A stretch of DNA of 64,000 nucleotides from an uncultured Fibrobacter sp. (GCF_900316465.1 NZ_ONDD01000005.1:57020-121019); one strand, 5' to 3'; counted from the stretch's first letter, positions 9,007 through 17,891 are shown. Made by a program: numbers and translations. The notes: generated by a model not told the origin, from the sequence alone.

Positions 9007-10095
9007 ATGATCAAGTTTCTAAAGGACTTTTGGGGAGCGCAAGATACACTGGAACGAAAAATGTTCTGGTCGATCTTGGTGGTTGTTACCGTAGTGGCAA
9101 CCTGCTCTGCCATCTTTACCATTTACGAGGGACTGAACTTCTCGGCGTCCCTCGCCAGTCTCGGCTGTGCCGTGCTTTGTTTCGTGATAGCCTTTGTCGC
9201 CGTAAAGACAGCGCTCTATAACCAGTGTTACCTGGTCATGTGCTGCGCGCTCAGCTGTTTTTTAATGCCCATGCTGTTCTTGTTCTGCGGCGGTATCACA
9301 AGCGGCATGCCGCTTTACTGCATTACCTCGCTTGCACTGATTGCCTTTGCGACTCGCGGAGCCGCCAAAAGAATCTCCTTTTTTATTTCACTGATAGTCC
9401 AAGCAGCAACCATCTATATATCGTGGAAAAACCCAAACGTCGTATTTGTAGAACTGGACCGCGACGGAGCCTACCTCGACATTCTGGTAACGCACATTCT
9501 CACGGGCATTACACTCTTTGCAGTCGGTTCGTTCTCACTGATATCGTATGTGCAGGAACGCGAGAAAAGAGAAAAGCTTGTCGCCCAGCTGGACTACCTG
9601 TCGGTCAGGGATTCCCTTACCGGCCTTTACAACCGCAGGTACTTGCTCAAGTTCCTCGAAGAAACTGTCTGGAAACACCGCAACGAATACTTTATCGCCA
9701 TGTTCGACTTGGATAATTTCAAACAAGTTAACAGTAAGTACGGACACACCTTTGGTGACACCGCCATTTGCACCATAGGCAAGCTCATTCAAAAGAGCGA
9801 AGACGAAACATCCGGCGAAATCGTCACCCGTTTCGGCTGCGAAAAGTTTATCTACCTCATCAACGCCGGTTCCGAAGTCGAAGCCTATGCCAAGGTAGAA
9901 TCCATACGCAAGGCCGTTCGTCAGGTTCGCTTCGAAGAACATCCGGAACTGCAGCTTACAATTAGCGGCGGACTCCTCCCCTGCAATTCAAAATCGGCAT
10001 CCGATGTCAAGCAGTTGCTATTCCGGGTAGACGAGCTTGTCGTTTCGGCAAAGAATCAGGGCAAAAACCAGATTCGCAACATGGTGGAAAACTAG
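9007..10095 (+). CDS. Membrane GGDEF-domain protein with degenerate active site (GCEKF)
   Basis: 362 residues: about six hydrophobic segments in residues 18-185, a short coiled linker ('VQEREKREKLVAQLDYLS'), then a GGDEF domain starting 'RDSLTGLYNRRYL'. The first metal/nucleotide motif 'MFDLDNFKQVNSKYGH' is kept, but the signature loop reads G277-C-E-K-F instead of GGDEF. The second Gly and the catalytic Asp are lost, so cyclase activity is unlikely; a GTP- or c-di-GMP-sensing or scaffold role is more plausible. The fold is clear, so this is degeneration within an intact gene and not a frameshift. Not obviously in an operon with hisE. Confidence 0.88.
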   Translation: MIKFLKDFWGAQDTLERKMFWSILVVVTVVATCSAIFTIYEGLNFSASLASLGCAVLCFVIAFVAVKTALYNQCYLVMCCALSCFLMPMLFLFCGGITSGMPLYCITSLALIAFATRGAAKRISFFISLIVQAATIYISWKNPNVVFVELDRDGAYLDILVTHILTGITLFAVGSFSLISYVQEREKREKLVAQLDYLSVRDSLTGLYNRRYLLKFLEETVWKHRNEYFIAMFDLDNFKQVNSKYGHTFGDTAICTIGKLIQKSEDETSGEIVTRFGCEKFIYLINAGSEVEAYAKVESIRKAVRQVRFEEHPELQLTISGGLLPCNSKSASDVKQLLFRVDELVVSAKNQGKNQIRNMVEN

Positions 10096-10139
10096 AGATT
10101 TTCTATCTTTACCTCTGAAAAAAATTTAAGAGGTCCATT

Positions 10140-10400
10140 ATGACATTTGAAGAGATGTTCGCACTGGCTTGCCAGCGCAAAAAGGATATGCCCGAAGGTA
10201 AGGGCACTACGGAACTGTTCAAGAAAGGCCCGCACGGCATCGGCAAGAAACTTGTTGAAGAAGCCGCCGAAAGCTGGATGGCAGCACGCTTCGAAAGCCG
10301 CGACGCCCAGTGCCTCGAACTTTCCCAGGTGCTTTACTATGTGGCCGTAATGATGGCCGAAAAAGGTCTCACCCTCGAAGAAGTGTACGCTAAACTATGA
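10140..10400 (+). CDS. hisE: Phosphoribosyl-ATP pyrophosphatase
   Basis: An 86-residue protein of the expected length for stand-alone HisE. It hydrolyses phosphoribosyl-ATP to phosphoribosyl-AMP, the second step of histidine synthesis. The motifs 'GIGKKLVEEAAESWMAA' and 'ELSQVLYYVAVMMAEKGL' form the all-alpha MazG-like fold with its acidic metal site. SD AAGAGG lies upstream of the ATG. The stop overlaps the hisG start by 4 nt (ATGA), implying translational coupling. Confidence 0.93.
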   Translation: MTFEEMFALACQRKKDMPEGKGTTELFKKGPHGIGKKLVEEAAESWMAARFESRDAQCLELSQVLYYVAVMMAEKGLTLEEVYAKL

Positions 10401-11236
10401 TTAAGGTAGCTCTCCCGAATAAGGGCATGCTCTTTGAGCCTACCCAGGAACTTTTGAAGGCTTGCGGTTACAAGGCCACCAAGCCCTACAAGACTTTGAC
10501 CCAGCTCGACACCAAGAACGGAATCGAATTCTTCTTCTTGCGCCCGAGCGACATCCCGATGTACGTGGGCCGCGGCATTATCGACGCCGGCATCACGGGT
10601 ATCGACTTTAACGCCGAAGCCAAGAGCCCGGCAGTCAAGGTTCTCGACCTGCCCTATGGCGCCTCCAAGATGTGCGCCGCAGTCCCGAACGAAAGCCCGG
10701 TGCAGTCTCTTGACGAACTCAAGAACGCAACGATCGCCACCAGCTTCCCGCACATTGTCGAAGGCTACTACAAGAAGGACATGAACTTCGTGGTGCTCGA
10801 AGGCGCCGTCGAAATCTCGGTGAGCCTCGGCGTGGCAGATGCCATTGTCGACGTGGTCGAAACCGGTACAACGCTCAAGCAGGCTGGACTTCGCATTGTG
10901 GGCGAACCGCTCTTCCGTAGCAACGCCGCCCTCTTCTGCAACCCGCAGAAGACCGAACTCGAAGAAGTCAACACGCTGATCCGCCGCATCCAGGGCAAGC
11001 TTGTCGCTCAGACATACATGATGATCGAGTACGACTGCCCGGCTGAAATCCTCCAGAAGGCATGCGAACTCACTCCGGGCCTCGACGCCCCGACGGTGAC
11101 CAAGCTGCACGGCCGCGAATGGTATGCCGTGAAGGCCATGGTCCCGCAAGAAGAAGCAAACGCCATCATGGACAAGCTTTGGGACGTCGGTGCACGCAGC
11201 ATCCTGCTATTCGGTATCAAGAGCGCCCGTATTTAA
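10397..11236 (+). CDS. hisG: ATP phosphoribosyltransferase, long form
   Basis: 279 residues; catalyses the committed step of histidine synthesis (ATP + PRPP). The N-terminal part is the periplasmic-binding-like catalytic fold ('MIKVALPNKGMLFEPT', 'RPSDIPMYVGRGIIDAGITG', 'DAIVDVVETGTTLKQAGL' with the PRPP-binding loop). The last ~75 residues ('HGREWYAVKAMVPQEEANAIMD..GARSILLFGI') form the HisG_C regulatory domain, so this is the long, histidine-inhibited form that does not need HisZ. Overlaps hisE by 4 nt. The rest of the his pathway is not in the window. Confidence 0.95.
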   Translation: MIKVALPNKGMLFEPTQELLKACGYKATKPYKTLTQLDTKNGIEFFFLRPSDIPMYVGRGIIDAGITGIDFNAEAKSPAVKVLDLPYGASKMCAAVPNESPVQSLDELKNATIATSFPHIVEGYYKKDMNFVVLEGAVEISVSLGVADAIVDVVETGTTLKQAGLRIVGEPLFRSNAALFCNPQKTELEEVNTLIRRIQGKLVAQTYMMIEYDCPAEILQKACELTPGLDAPTVTKLHGREWYAVKAMVPQEEANAIMDKLWDVGARSILLFGIKSARI

Positions 11237-11239
11237 GAC

Positions 11240-12475
11240 ATGCAAACACTTGCTTACTTAGCACGCCAGCCTATCCTCGACCGCGAGGGTAAGATTTACG
11301 CGTATGAGCTCTTGTTTCGCGACTCGCCCGAAAGCGACATCGCAATCATTGCAAGCGACGTACTTGCCACCGCGCAAGTGCTTGAAAACGTGCTGAACAA
11401 TATCGGCATCGAACGCCTGATCGGAAACAACAAGGCGTTCGTGAACTGCAGCCGCAACATGCTGCTCGACAACCTGTTCGGGCTTTTGAACCCCAAGTAC
11501 TTCGTACTCGAGGTTCTCGAAGACGTCGAAGTCGACGAGGCGATCGTCAAGGCCGTCCAGCGCTACAGGGCACTGGGATTCGAACTGGCGCTCGACGATT
11601 TCATCTTTAACGACGAATTCATCACGCGCTTCAAGCCGCTATTCCCTTACGTCAGCTACGTCAAGATGGACGTGGTCGACAACTCGCAAGAGTCCATGAA
11701 CGCAGCCGCCATCTTCTTCAAGACCATGGGCATCAAGCTCCTGGCCGAAAAGGTGGAAGACGAAGCCACGTTCAAGCGCTGCGAAGAAGTGGGCTACGAC
11801 TACTTCCAAGGGTTCTTCTTTGCAAAACCCGAACTGGTGACCGGCCGTAAAATCGACGCGACCTCGGCAACGCTTCTGCAGCTGTTGCTCCGCATCAAGT
11901 CGAGACCCAGCCTCGAAGACATGGTTGAAAGCATTTCCAAGCACGAAGACATCGCCCAGAACCTGCTCCGGTTCGTGAACTCCGACTCGGAGACCAGGCA
12001 CAGCCGTATCGACTCCGTCAAAGACGCTATCGTGTGGGTCGGCATGCGCCGCATTCAGGAATGGCTGATGCTCATGCTTTACGCCCGCCCGGAACTCGGC
12101 ATGAGCCCGCAGGCATCGCCCTTGTTCCAGAACGCAAGCCACCGCGCGAAGTTCATGGAAAGCCTCGCCCGCTGTATCGACGAAAACAACGACGACTTCT
12201 GCGCAAAGGCATTCATGGTGGGCCTCATCAGCCGTATGGACGCTTTGGTGCGCGCCCCGCTCGAAACCATCTTGCCGGACGCCCCTGCCGACGACGAAAT
12301 GCAGGACGCCCTCCTCAACCGTACGGGCCGCCTCGGTACACTACTCCGCCTGGCCGACGCCGTGGAACTCGACGACCGCGAATCCATTCAGGCATGCCTC
12401 AAGGAAGAAGGCCTCCATTTCGCACAACTGAAACTCTGCATCAACGAATCCTATAGTTTTGCCAATGAACATTGA
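11240..12475 (+). CDS. EAL/HDOD-domain signalling protein (YuxH family)
   Basis: 411 residues. The N-terminal ~200 residues form an EAL-like domain in which the signature reads 'AYELLFR', with 'LALDDFIF', 'YVKMDVVD' and 'GYDYFQGFFFAKP' matching later EAL motifs. Residues ~205-400 form an HDOD domain ('KSRPSLEDMVESISKHEDIAQNLLRFVNS...GMRRIQEWLMLMLYA'). YuxH-type proteins usually bind c-di-GMP or act as scaffolds without hydrolysing it. It begins 3 nt after hisG and overlaps recR by 11 nt, so it is part of the same transcript. Confidence 0.88.
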   Translation: MQTLAYLARQPILDREGKIYAYELLFRDSPESDIAIIASDVLATAQVLENVLNNIGIERLIGNNKAFVNCSRNMLLDNLFGLLNPKYFVLEVLEDVEVDEAIVKAVQRYRALGFELALDDFIFNDEFITRFKPLFPYVSYVKMDVVDNSQESMNAAAIFFKTMGIKLLAEKVEDEATFKRCEEVGYDYFQGFFFAKPELVTGRKIDATSATLLQLLLRIKSRPSLEDMVESISKHEDIAQNLLRFVNSDSETRHSRIDSVKDAIVWVGMRRIQEWLMLMLYARPELGMSPQASPLFQNASHRAKFMESLARCIDENNDDFCAKAFMVGLISRMDALVRAPLETILPDAPADDEMQDALLNRTGRLGTLLRLADAVELDDRESIQACLKEEGLHFAQLKLCINESYSFANEH

Positions 12476-13061
12476 ACCGCAAAGTCTTGAAGCGTTAATC
12501 GGGGAATTTTCATCGCTCCCCGGAATCGGACAGAAAACTGCCCGTAGACTTGCGTATCATATTCTTTCTAAAAACGAAGGTGATGTAGAACGTTTCTCGG
12601 CAAACTTGCTGAACGCCAAAAAGAACGTTCACCCCTGCCCGCGCTGCTACGCCTTTACCGACGAGGACCTTTGCCCCGTTTGCAAGGCAAGGCCCGACTC
12701 CAAGTGCATTTGCGTGGTCGAAAAGAGCTCCGACATTGTTCCCTTTGAACGTTCGGGCATTTACAAGGGCACTTATTTTGTCCTTGGCGGCGTGATTTCA
12801 CCCTTGGACGGCATTGGTCCCGAACACCTGCACCTGCCCGAACTGGTAAAGCGCATTAAGGACGAAGGCATCGAAGAACTTATATTTGCATTAGGTTCTA
12901 GCCCCGAAGCCGACAGTACAGCCCTCATGCTCGACCACATGCTGGCAGGCGTAAACGTCAAGCGCACGCGACTGGCTCGCGGAATCCCCATGGGTTCGGA
13001 CCTTGAATTTGTTGACGAAGTCACCATGCTCCGCGCATTCGAAGGGAGAGTCAGCTTATGA
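12465..13061 (+). CDS. recR: Recombination mediator protein RecR
   Basis: 198 residues, the usual RecR length. It acts with RecF/RecO in gap repair, loading RecA on SSB-coated DNA. Visible features in order: helix-hairpin-helix 'LPGIGQKTARRLAYHIL', the Cys4 zinc finger 'CPRCYAFTDEDLCPVC', and a Toprim domain with 'CVVEKSSDIVPFE' and 'LIFALGSSPEADSTALML'. ATG 12465 is preferred over the in-frame TTG at 12459. The start lies inside the end of the EAL/HDOD gene and the stop overlaps engB, so expression depends on the upstream transcript. Confidence 0.95.
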   Translation: MNIEPQSLEALIGEFSSLPGIGQKTARRLAYHILSKNEGDVERFSANLLNAKKNVHPCPRCYAFTDEDLCPVCKARPDSKCICVVEKSSDIVPFERSGIYKGTYFVLGGVISPLDGIGPEHLHLPELVKRIKDEGIEELIFALGSSPEADSTALMLDHMLAGVNVKRTRLARGIPMGSDLEFVDEVTMLRAFEGRVSL

Positions 13062-13741
13062 TCGAAAAAACACCGAAAGGGACAAAGGCGAATTTACCGC
13101 CTAAAACGGTTCACCATGGCCCTGTCATGGTGGGCGACTACAAGATTGTCTCTGCAGAATTTGTCAAAGGGTCAACAAGCATCAAGCACCTTCCCGAAGA
13201 ACGCTTGCCGCAAATTGCCTTCCTCGGACGCTCCAATGTGGGCAAATCTTCGCTCATGAATGCCCTGATGGGCAGAAAAGACTTGGTAAAAGTGGGCAGA
13301 ACCCCCGGAAAAACCCGCGAATTGAATTTTTTCAAAGTCAACGGACGATTTTTTCTAGTAGATTTACCAGGTGTAGGCTTTGCAAAAGTCAGCAACGCCA
13401 AACGCGACCAAATGGCAGACTTTATCCGCGATTATGTGGAAAAGTGTAAAGACCTGAAAGGTCTCGTATACTTGGTAGACGTGCGTCACGGAGGCCACGC
13501 CATCGATATCGAGACGGTCGAAGCCATTCGAGCCAGCGGTTGCCCCGTGCTGATTGTCGCAAGCAAACGCGACAAGGCGAACCAGTCGGAACTTGCAAAA
13601 GGACTCCGCAGCATCAAGGAAAAATTCGGGCTCGACCAGAATCCCTTGAGCGTGAGTTCCTTAAAGAAATTCGGACTCGGCGACTTGTGGCACCAAATTT
13701 TGGAAGCGATCGAGCAGAAAAATGAGAGTACGGAGCCCTAG
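13058..13741 (+). CDS. engB: Ribosome biogenesis GTPase EngB/YsxC
   Basis: 227 residues; a small essential GTPase needed for large-subunit assembly. G-motifs are present: G1 'GRSNVGKSSLMNAL', G2 region 'GRTPGKTRELNFF', G3 'DLPGVG', G4 'SKRDK', and a G5-like Ser-rich segment near the C-terminus. The first ~35 residues before 'FVKGS' are a short extension. It overlaps recR by 4 nt and the Mla-type permease gene by 20 nt. Confidence 0.95.
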   Translation: MIEKTPKGTKANLPPKTVHHGPVMVGDYKIVSAEFVKGSTSIKHLPEERLPQIAFLGRSNVGKSSLMNALMGRKDLVKVGRTPGKTRELNFFKVNGRFFLVDLPGVGFAKVSNAKRDQMADFIRDYVEKCKDLKGLVYLVDVRHGGHAIDIETVEAIRASGCPVLIVASKRDKANQSELAKGLRSIKEKFGLDQNPLSVSSLKKFGLGDLWHQILEAIEQKNESTEP

Positions 13742-14621
13742 AAACTGGCAACGATTCACACTCCCCGCAAAGGTATTTCATTTGCTGGGTCTGTTCTTGT
13801 TGCGCCGTCCTTTCGGACAACAGATTGCCTTGTTCTGCAGAGCCGTCTCTAGTATCTTCTCTAAAAACCGCAGTTTAAAAGCCGACTCCCGTAACATCAT
13901 CATGCAGACGTTTTTTACGGCAGTCGAAATTTTCCCGATTCTTTTTGTCGTGGCAACCTTATTTGGTGCCGTTACCATTATCGAAGTGCTTTCGATGATG
14001 AGCAAGATGGGCTTTGCCGACTTTGTAGGAAACATGATTGTGGTGGTCGTCATCCGCGAACTCGGCCCTATTCTCACGGCATTCTTGATTGCAGGTCGAA
14101 GCGGCTCTTCGCTAACCGCCTACATCGGGAGTATGGTCATCAACTACGAAGTCGACGCGCTTGCCACCATGGGCGTCAACCCGATTCGTTTCTTGGTCAT
14201 GCCGAGTTTGATCGGCGGCTGCATCGCCATGCTTATCATGAATGTCTTCTTTAGCGCAAGCGCCATTTGCGGCGGATTCATTCTTACCAAGTGCGCGATA
14301 TTCATGAGCGGTATGAGCGGCGTCATGCAAAGCGAAATGTCCAACATTCAGCTGACCTGGTCTTACCTGAGTGACGAAATCCTGAAAGCCATTACGCTCG
14401 AAGACTTTATCTTCCTTATTCTGAAGCCCCTTGTCTTTGGCGCCATTATTACCACCAACGCCTGCTACCAAGCCTTGAACATTCCCCGCGATGTACGCCA
14501 GGTCCCCAAGGCTGTTTCGCGTTCCGTGATCAAATCTTTCCTGTACATTGTCGTTGCTGATGTGATTATTTCGATATTCTACTTAGTGGACTACATGAAC
14601 AACCTTAACCAGCTGATCTAA
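13722..14621 (+). CDS. MlaE/YrbE-type ABC transporter permease
   Basis: 299 residues with about six membrane segments. The conserved core 'VVVIRELGPILTAFLIAGRSGSSLTAYIGSM' followed by 'EVDALATMGVNPIRFLVMP' is the MlaE signature. Such permeases move phospholipids between inner and outer membranes, or import hydrophobic substrates, with an MCE-domain partner. Overlaps engB by 20 nt and the ATPase gene by 1 nt (TAATG). No MCE/MlaD gene follows in the window, so the substrate-binding partner must be encoded elsewhere. Confidence 0.9.
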   Translation: MRVRSPRNWQRFTLPAKVFHLLGLFLLRRPFGQQIALFCRAVSSIFSKNRSLKADSRNIIMQTFFTAVEIFPILFVVATLFGAVTIIEVLSMMSKMGFADFVGNMIVVVVIRELGPILTAFLIAGRSGSSLTAYIGSMVINYEVDALATMGVNPIRFLVMPSLIGGCIAMLIMNVFFSASAICGGFILTKCAIFMSGMSGVMQSEMSNIQLTWSYLSDEILKAITLEDFIFLILKPLVFGAIITTNACYQALNIPRDVRQVPKAVSRSVIKSFLYIVVADVIISIFYLVDYMNNLNQLI

Positions 14622-15436
14622 TGTTTGACGAAGCCTTAAGTCTAGATGATATCCATCTCGCCTATAGAGACCTTGCAGGAGCAATGTTCTCTAAGCCGAG
14701 AATTTTAGGGTATTTCAGAGGCATCGAAATGGACCCGCAAAAGGAACTGTTCTCGAACGTGTACCTTAAGGTTAAGCGCGGTGAAACCATTTGCATTGGA
14801 GGACCTTCAGGTCAGGGAAAGAGCGCACTTCTTAGAGTCATTGCCGGACTTACACGCCCTACCCGCGGAAACATCTACTATTTCGGCGAATACCTTCCGC
14901 CCGAAAAGTTGACCGCCCTGGAAGTCGCGAAGCGCCAAGTAGGCATGGTGTTCCAGAACGGAGCCTTGATTTCAAATTTGCGCGTACGCGACAACATTGC
15001 CATGCCGCTCCGCTACCACAAAATGGGCACCCCAGCAGAAATTGAAGAAAAGGTCAACATGGCCATGGACTTGATGCGTGTACGCGAAGAAGCCGACTTG
15101 TTCCCGCACATGCTCAGTATGGGCATGCAAAAGCGTGTGGCCATCGCGCGCAGCTGGGCTATGGACCCGAAGCTTTTGCTGATGGACGAACCCACAGCAG
15201 GTCTTGACAACTACAACCGCCGTAATTTGCTGCCGCTGATTGACAACATGCGTACCTTGTTCAAAACGACAATCATTATCGTGACGCATGACCTTATGAT
15301 TTCGAAGGAACTGGACTGCAACATTTGTTTCTTGCACCGCAAGACACTCACGGAGCCCAAGCCCTTTGATTACTGGCTCAACACCGATAGCGAAATTTCT
15401 AGAGAGCTGTTCCGCGACCTGAGAAATAGCGGCTAG
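14621..15436 (+). CDS. MlaF-type ABC transporter ATP-binding protein
   Basis: 271 residues. Walker A 'GGPSGQGKSALLRVIAG', a Q-loop region 'GMVFQNGALISNLRVRDN', signature 'LSMGMQKRVAIARSWAM', Walker B 'LLLMDEPTAGLD' and switch His in 'IIIVTHDLMISKEL'. 'FQNGALISNLRVRDNI' is typical of the Mla/Ttg2A lipid-transport subfamily. An N-terminal extension of ~45 residues precedes the core. Pairs with the upstream MlaE-type permease and ends this run of genes. Confidence 0.92.
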   Translation: MFDEALSLDDIHLAYRDLAGAMFSKPRILGYFRGIEMDPQKELFSNVYLKVKRGETICIGGPSGQGKSALLRVIAGLTRPTRGNIYYFGEYLPPEKLTALEVAKRQVGMVFQNGALISNLRVRDNIAMPLRYHKMGTPAEIEEKVNMAMDLMRVREEADLFPHMLSMGMQKRVAIARSWAMDPKLLLMDEPTAGLDNYNRRNLLPLIDNMRTLFKTTIIIVTHDLMISKELDCNICFLHRKTLTEPKPFDYWLNTDSEISRELFRDLRNSG

Positions 15437-15539
15437 CAAAAAGATGTGAGATGTGAGATTAGAAATGAGTAATGAGAAATTGAACATCCCACATTAAGCA
15501 TCACACATTGCACATATACAACCCATAGGCTTTTAAAAT
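15437..15539. other. Low-complexity intergenic spacer before pyrC
   Basis: The first ~60 bases are built from repeated GATGTGAGA/AATGAG-like words. The second half carries partly complementary CATCCCACAT / CATCACACAT words, so the spacer could fold on itself imperfectly. No gene is seen. It may be a decayed small repeat or part of the pyrC leader. Confidence 0.4.
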
Positions 15540-16541
15540 ATGTTCCTTCCTTTACCTGACGACTTTCATGCGCACCTCCGCCAGGGCGAATTGATGCCCG
15601 GTTATGTGCGCGACTTGGTTCAACAATTTGGCCGCGCCATCATTATGCCGAACACGGTGCCCGCGATGACATCTGCCAAGGCGATTGCCGATTACAAGGC
15701 GCAGATCTTGGAAGCGGCAAAGGCCGTGCGCCCGGATTTTGTTCCGCTCATGACATTCAAGCTGAACCCGAATTACACCGAGCAAGATTTGAAGGACATG
15801 ATGGCGGTCGGCGTTGTGGCGGGCAAGTATTACCCCGCCGGCGTGACCACCAACAGCGCCGACGGCATCAGCGATTTCGAAGGCATTTTCCCGGTGGTCG
15901 CCATGATGGAGCATCTTGGCCTTGTGCTGTGCGTGCACGGCGAAGAACCGGGTGAATTCTGCCTGGACCGCGAGCCCGCCTTTATCAAGCGCGTCGAAAC
16001 CTTGGCCGAAAAATTCCCGAAGCTCAAAATCGTCTTCGAACACTTGAGCTCGGCGAAGTCGGTCGAGGCAGTCAAGCGACTCCCCGCGAACGTGGCCGCC
16101 ACCTTCACGGTGCACCACTTGATGATGACGCTTGACGACATCGTGGGAGACGCCTTACGGCCGCACCATTTCTGCAAGCCGCTCCCGAAGCGGCCGGAAG
16201 ACCGTGCCGCCATTCGCGAAGCCGCCTTCAGCGGCAACCCCAAGTTCTTTCTCGGCACGGACTCTGCGCCGCACCAGCTCGGCAAAAAGGAATGCCCCTG
16301 CGGCGCAGCAGGCGTCTACAGCGCCCCGGTCGCCATCCCGCTCTTGGTCCAAGAATTTGAACGGGCTGGCCACCTTGACAAGCTCCCTAATTTCATTGCC
16401 GGCTACGGCGCCGACTTTTACGGCCTTCCGCGCACGACCAAGCAGATCGAAGTCGTCCGCGAAAAGTGGACGGTGCCCGCCATCGTAAACGGCGTGGTCC
16501 CTCTCGCCGCCGGGCAGGAACTCGACTGGAAGCTCGTATAA
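15540..16541 (+). CDS. pyrC: Dihydroorotase (type II)
   Basis: 333 residues, matching E. coli-type PyrC length. It cyclises carbamoyl-aspartate to dihydroorotate in pyrimidine synthesis. The metal ligands are in 'DDFHAHLR' (H10, H12), the carboxylated lysine is K96 in 'GKYYPAGVTTNS', and later ligands are in 'CVHGEEP' and 'FEHLSSAKSVE'. 'FFLGTDSAPH' carries the catalytic Asp. The start lies close behind the low-complexity spacer; no strong SD is seen. A second promoter for aroD lies at the stop. Confidence 0.94.
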   Translation: MFLPLPDDFHAHLRQGELMPGYVRDLVQQFGRAIIMPNTVPAMTSAKAIADYKAQILEAAKAVRPDFVPLMTFKLNPNYTEQDLKDMMAVGVVAGKYYPAGVTTNSADGISDFEGIFPVVAMMEHLGLVLCVHGEEPGEFCLDREPAFIKRVETLAEKFPKLKIVFEHLSSAKSVEAVKRLPANVAATFTVHHLMMTLDDIVGDALRPHHFCKPLPKRPEDRAAIREAAFSGNPKFFLGTDSAPHQLGKKECPCGAAGVYSAPVAIPLLVQEFERAGHLDKLPNFIAGYGADFYGLPRTTKQIEVVREKWTVPAIVNGVVPLAAGQELDWKLV

Positions 16542-16545
16542 TTTT

Positions 16546-16553
16546 TATATTTG
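16546..16553 (+). promoter_or_regulatory. TATATTTG box giving a near-leaderless aroD start
   Basis: TATATTTG ends 4 nt before the aroD ATG at 16558 and 4 nt after the pyrC stop. At normal -10 spacing, transcription would start at or next to the ATG. No SD is present. Confidence 0.5.
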
Positions 16554-16557
16554 CGCC

Positions 16558-17322
16558 ATGCCTTCCGATTCTCGCAAATACCTTGTTGGCCTTGTAGGCC
16601 CAGACGTTCTCGAAGCCGCCGAAAAGGACTTGTTCCACCCGGTGCGTCTCGACCTCGACAATTGCGACGCGATTGAAATCCGCTACGATTTCTTCGACGA
16701 ATCGGAATGGCCCACGCTCTCCGAAAGAGTCCGCCACATCGTCGACAATAAAATCCAGATTGGCACCATCCGCTTACAGCGCGACGGCGGCAAATTTCCC
16801 GACGCCCGCGCCGTAGAACGCCTAGAACTCTGGAAGCGCATCCTTTCGGGCAAGCAAGTTCCCGAATGGCTCGACCTCGAACGCGACTGCCTAAGCGATT
16901 TCAAGGCCTTAAACGATATGGCCTACCCCATAGGTGTCAGCCTGCTCATCTCGGAGCACAACTTCGTGCGTATTCCGACCGACATGGAACTCGAAACCTT
17001 TGCTGCAGACATCAAGCGCGTAGGCGCCCAAGGGCTAAAGATTGCCGCAATGAGCAATTCCGACAGTGACTGCGACCGCCTGTATAAGTTCGCAAAAAAA
17101 TACGGCAAGAAGTTCCAACTGTTCGCCGCCTTCGGCATGGGCGAAACAGGCCGGGTCAGCCGTCTTTGGTCATTGAACGAAGGCGCCAACCTCACCTACG
17201 GTTCTATCGGCCATTCCGAGGCTCCGGGCCAAATCGAAGTCTCCGTGATGCGCCGCGCCCTCGATCAAACCGAAAATTTGCACTCCCAGATGGAAATTTT
17301 GGCTTTTTTGGAGCAATTCTAG
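16558..17322 (+). CDS. aroD: Type I 3-dehydroquinate dehydratase
   Basis: 254 residues; converts 3-dehydroquinate to 3-dehydroshikimate in the shikimate pathway through a Schiff base. H134 in 'SEHNF' and K161 in 'GLKIAAM' correspond to the E. coli catalytic pair H143/K170. 'GRVSRL' and 'TYGSIGHSEAPGQI' match the C-terminal substrate-binding segments. The N-terminal third is less conserved than typical. The gene follows pyrC by 16 nt but seems to have its own promoter box and no SD. Confidence 0.88.
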   Translation: MPSDSRKYLVGLVGPDVLEAAEKDLFHPVRLDLDNCDAIEIRYDFFDESEWPTLSERVRHIVDNKIQIGTIRLQRDGGKFPDARAVERLELWKRILSGKQVPEWLDLERDCLSDFKALNDMAYPIGVSLLISEHNFVRIPTDMELETFAADIKRVGAQGLKIAAMSNSDSDCDRLYKFAKKYGKKFQLFAAFGMGETGRVSRLWSLNEGANLTYGSIGHSEAPGQIEVSVMRRALDQTENLHSQMEILAFLEQF

Positions 17323-17421
17323 TCATTTTTGATATTTTTTCGTTTCAAAGGGCATATTTTTGTCCAAACGGCGCATTTTTTTGCTAAATATCCATATTGA
17401 AAATTATAAAAGGAAGTAACC

Positions 17422-17886
17422 ATGCGCCTTTCCGAAAGGTTTGTCGACAATTGCATTCTGATTAACTCCAAGAGCACGTCCAAGGAACAAATCCTGAACG
17501 AACTCGTGGATACGCTTTGCAGTGCCTACAAATTGGATCACCGCAATGAAATCTTTGATGCCGTCTGGACTCGCGAACAGAGCCGTTCCACCGGTATCGG
17601 TTGTGGACTTGCCGTTCCGCACGCCAAGATTGACTGCGTAGACCGCATGTGCATGGCCGCAGCCACTATCGAAGGGGGCCTCGATTTCGCCTCGTTCGAC
17701 GGCGAACCGGTTTACCTGATCATTTTGATCGTCAGCCCGGGCAACACCGTGGGCCCGCACCTCAAGGCTCTTTCCTCCGTCAGCCGTCTTTTGGCCGATG
17801 GCGGCGTCCGCAAGGACCTGATTGCCTCCAAGGATCCGGCCGAATTTCTGACCATTCTCCGCGCTGCCGAGGACAAATACCTCTAA
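17422..17886 (+). CDS. PTS EIIA domain protein (fructose/PtsN type)
   Basis: 154 residues, a single PTS EIIA type-2 domain with the phosphorylatable H67 in 'GIGCGLAVPHAKID'. No EIIB/EIIC permease is adjacent, so a regulatory role like that of EIIA-Ntr is more likely than sugar uptake. A sigma-54-type promoter also occurs in this window (hsp20), which would fit a nitrogen/phosphate-PTS branch, but that link is inference. SD AAGGAAG precedes the ATG. Followed by tRNA-Val. Confidence 0.85.
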   Translation: MRLSERFVDNCILINSKSTSKEQILNELVDTLCSAYKLDHRNEIFDAVWTREQSRSTGIGCGLAVPHAKIDCVDRMCMAAATIEGGLDFASFDGEPVYLIILIVSPGNTVGPHLKALSSVSRLLADGGVRKDLIASKDPAEFLTILRAAEDKYL

Positions 17887-17891
17887 TCCCC

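Noticed and set aside
12459..12464. TTG start for recR
   Set aside because: ATG two codons later gives the normal RecR N-terminus; the two-residue extension has no support.
17422..17886. Complete sugar PTS at the EIIA gene
   Set aside because: No EIIB or EIIC gene is adjacent; neighbours are aroD and a tRNA.
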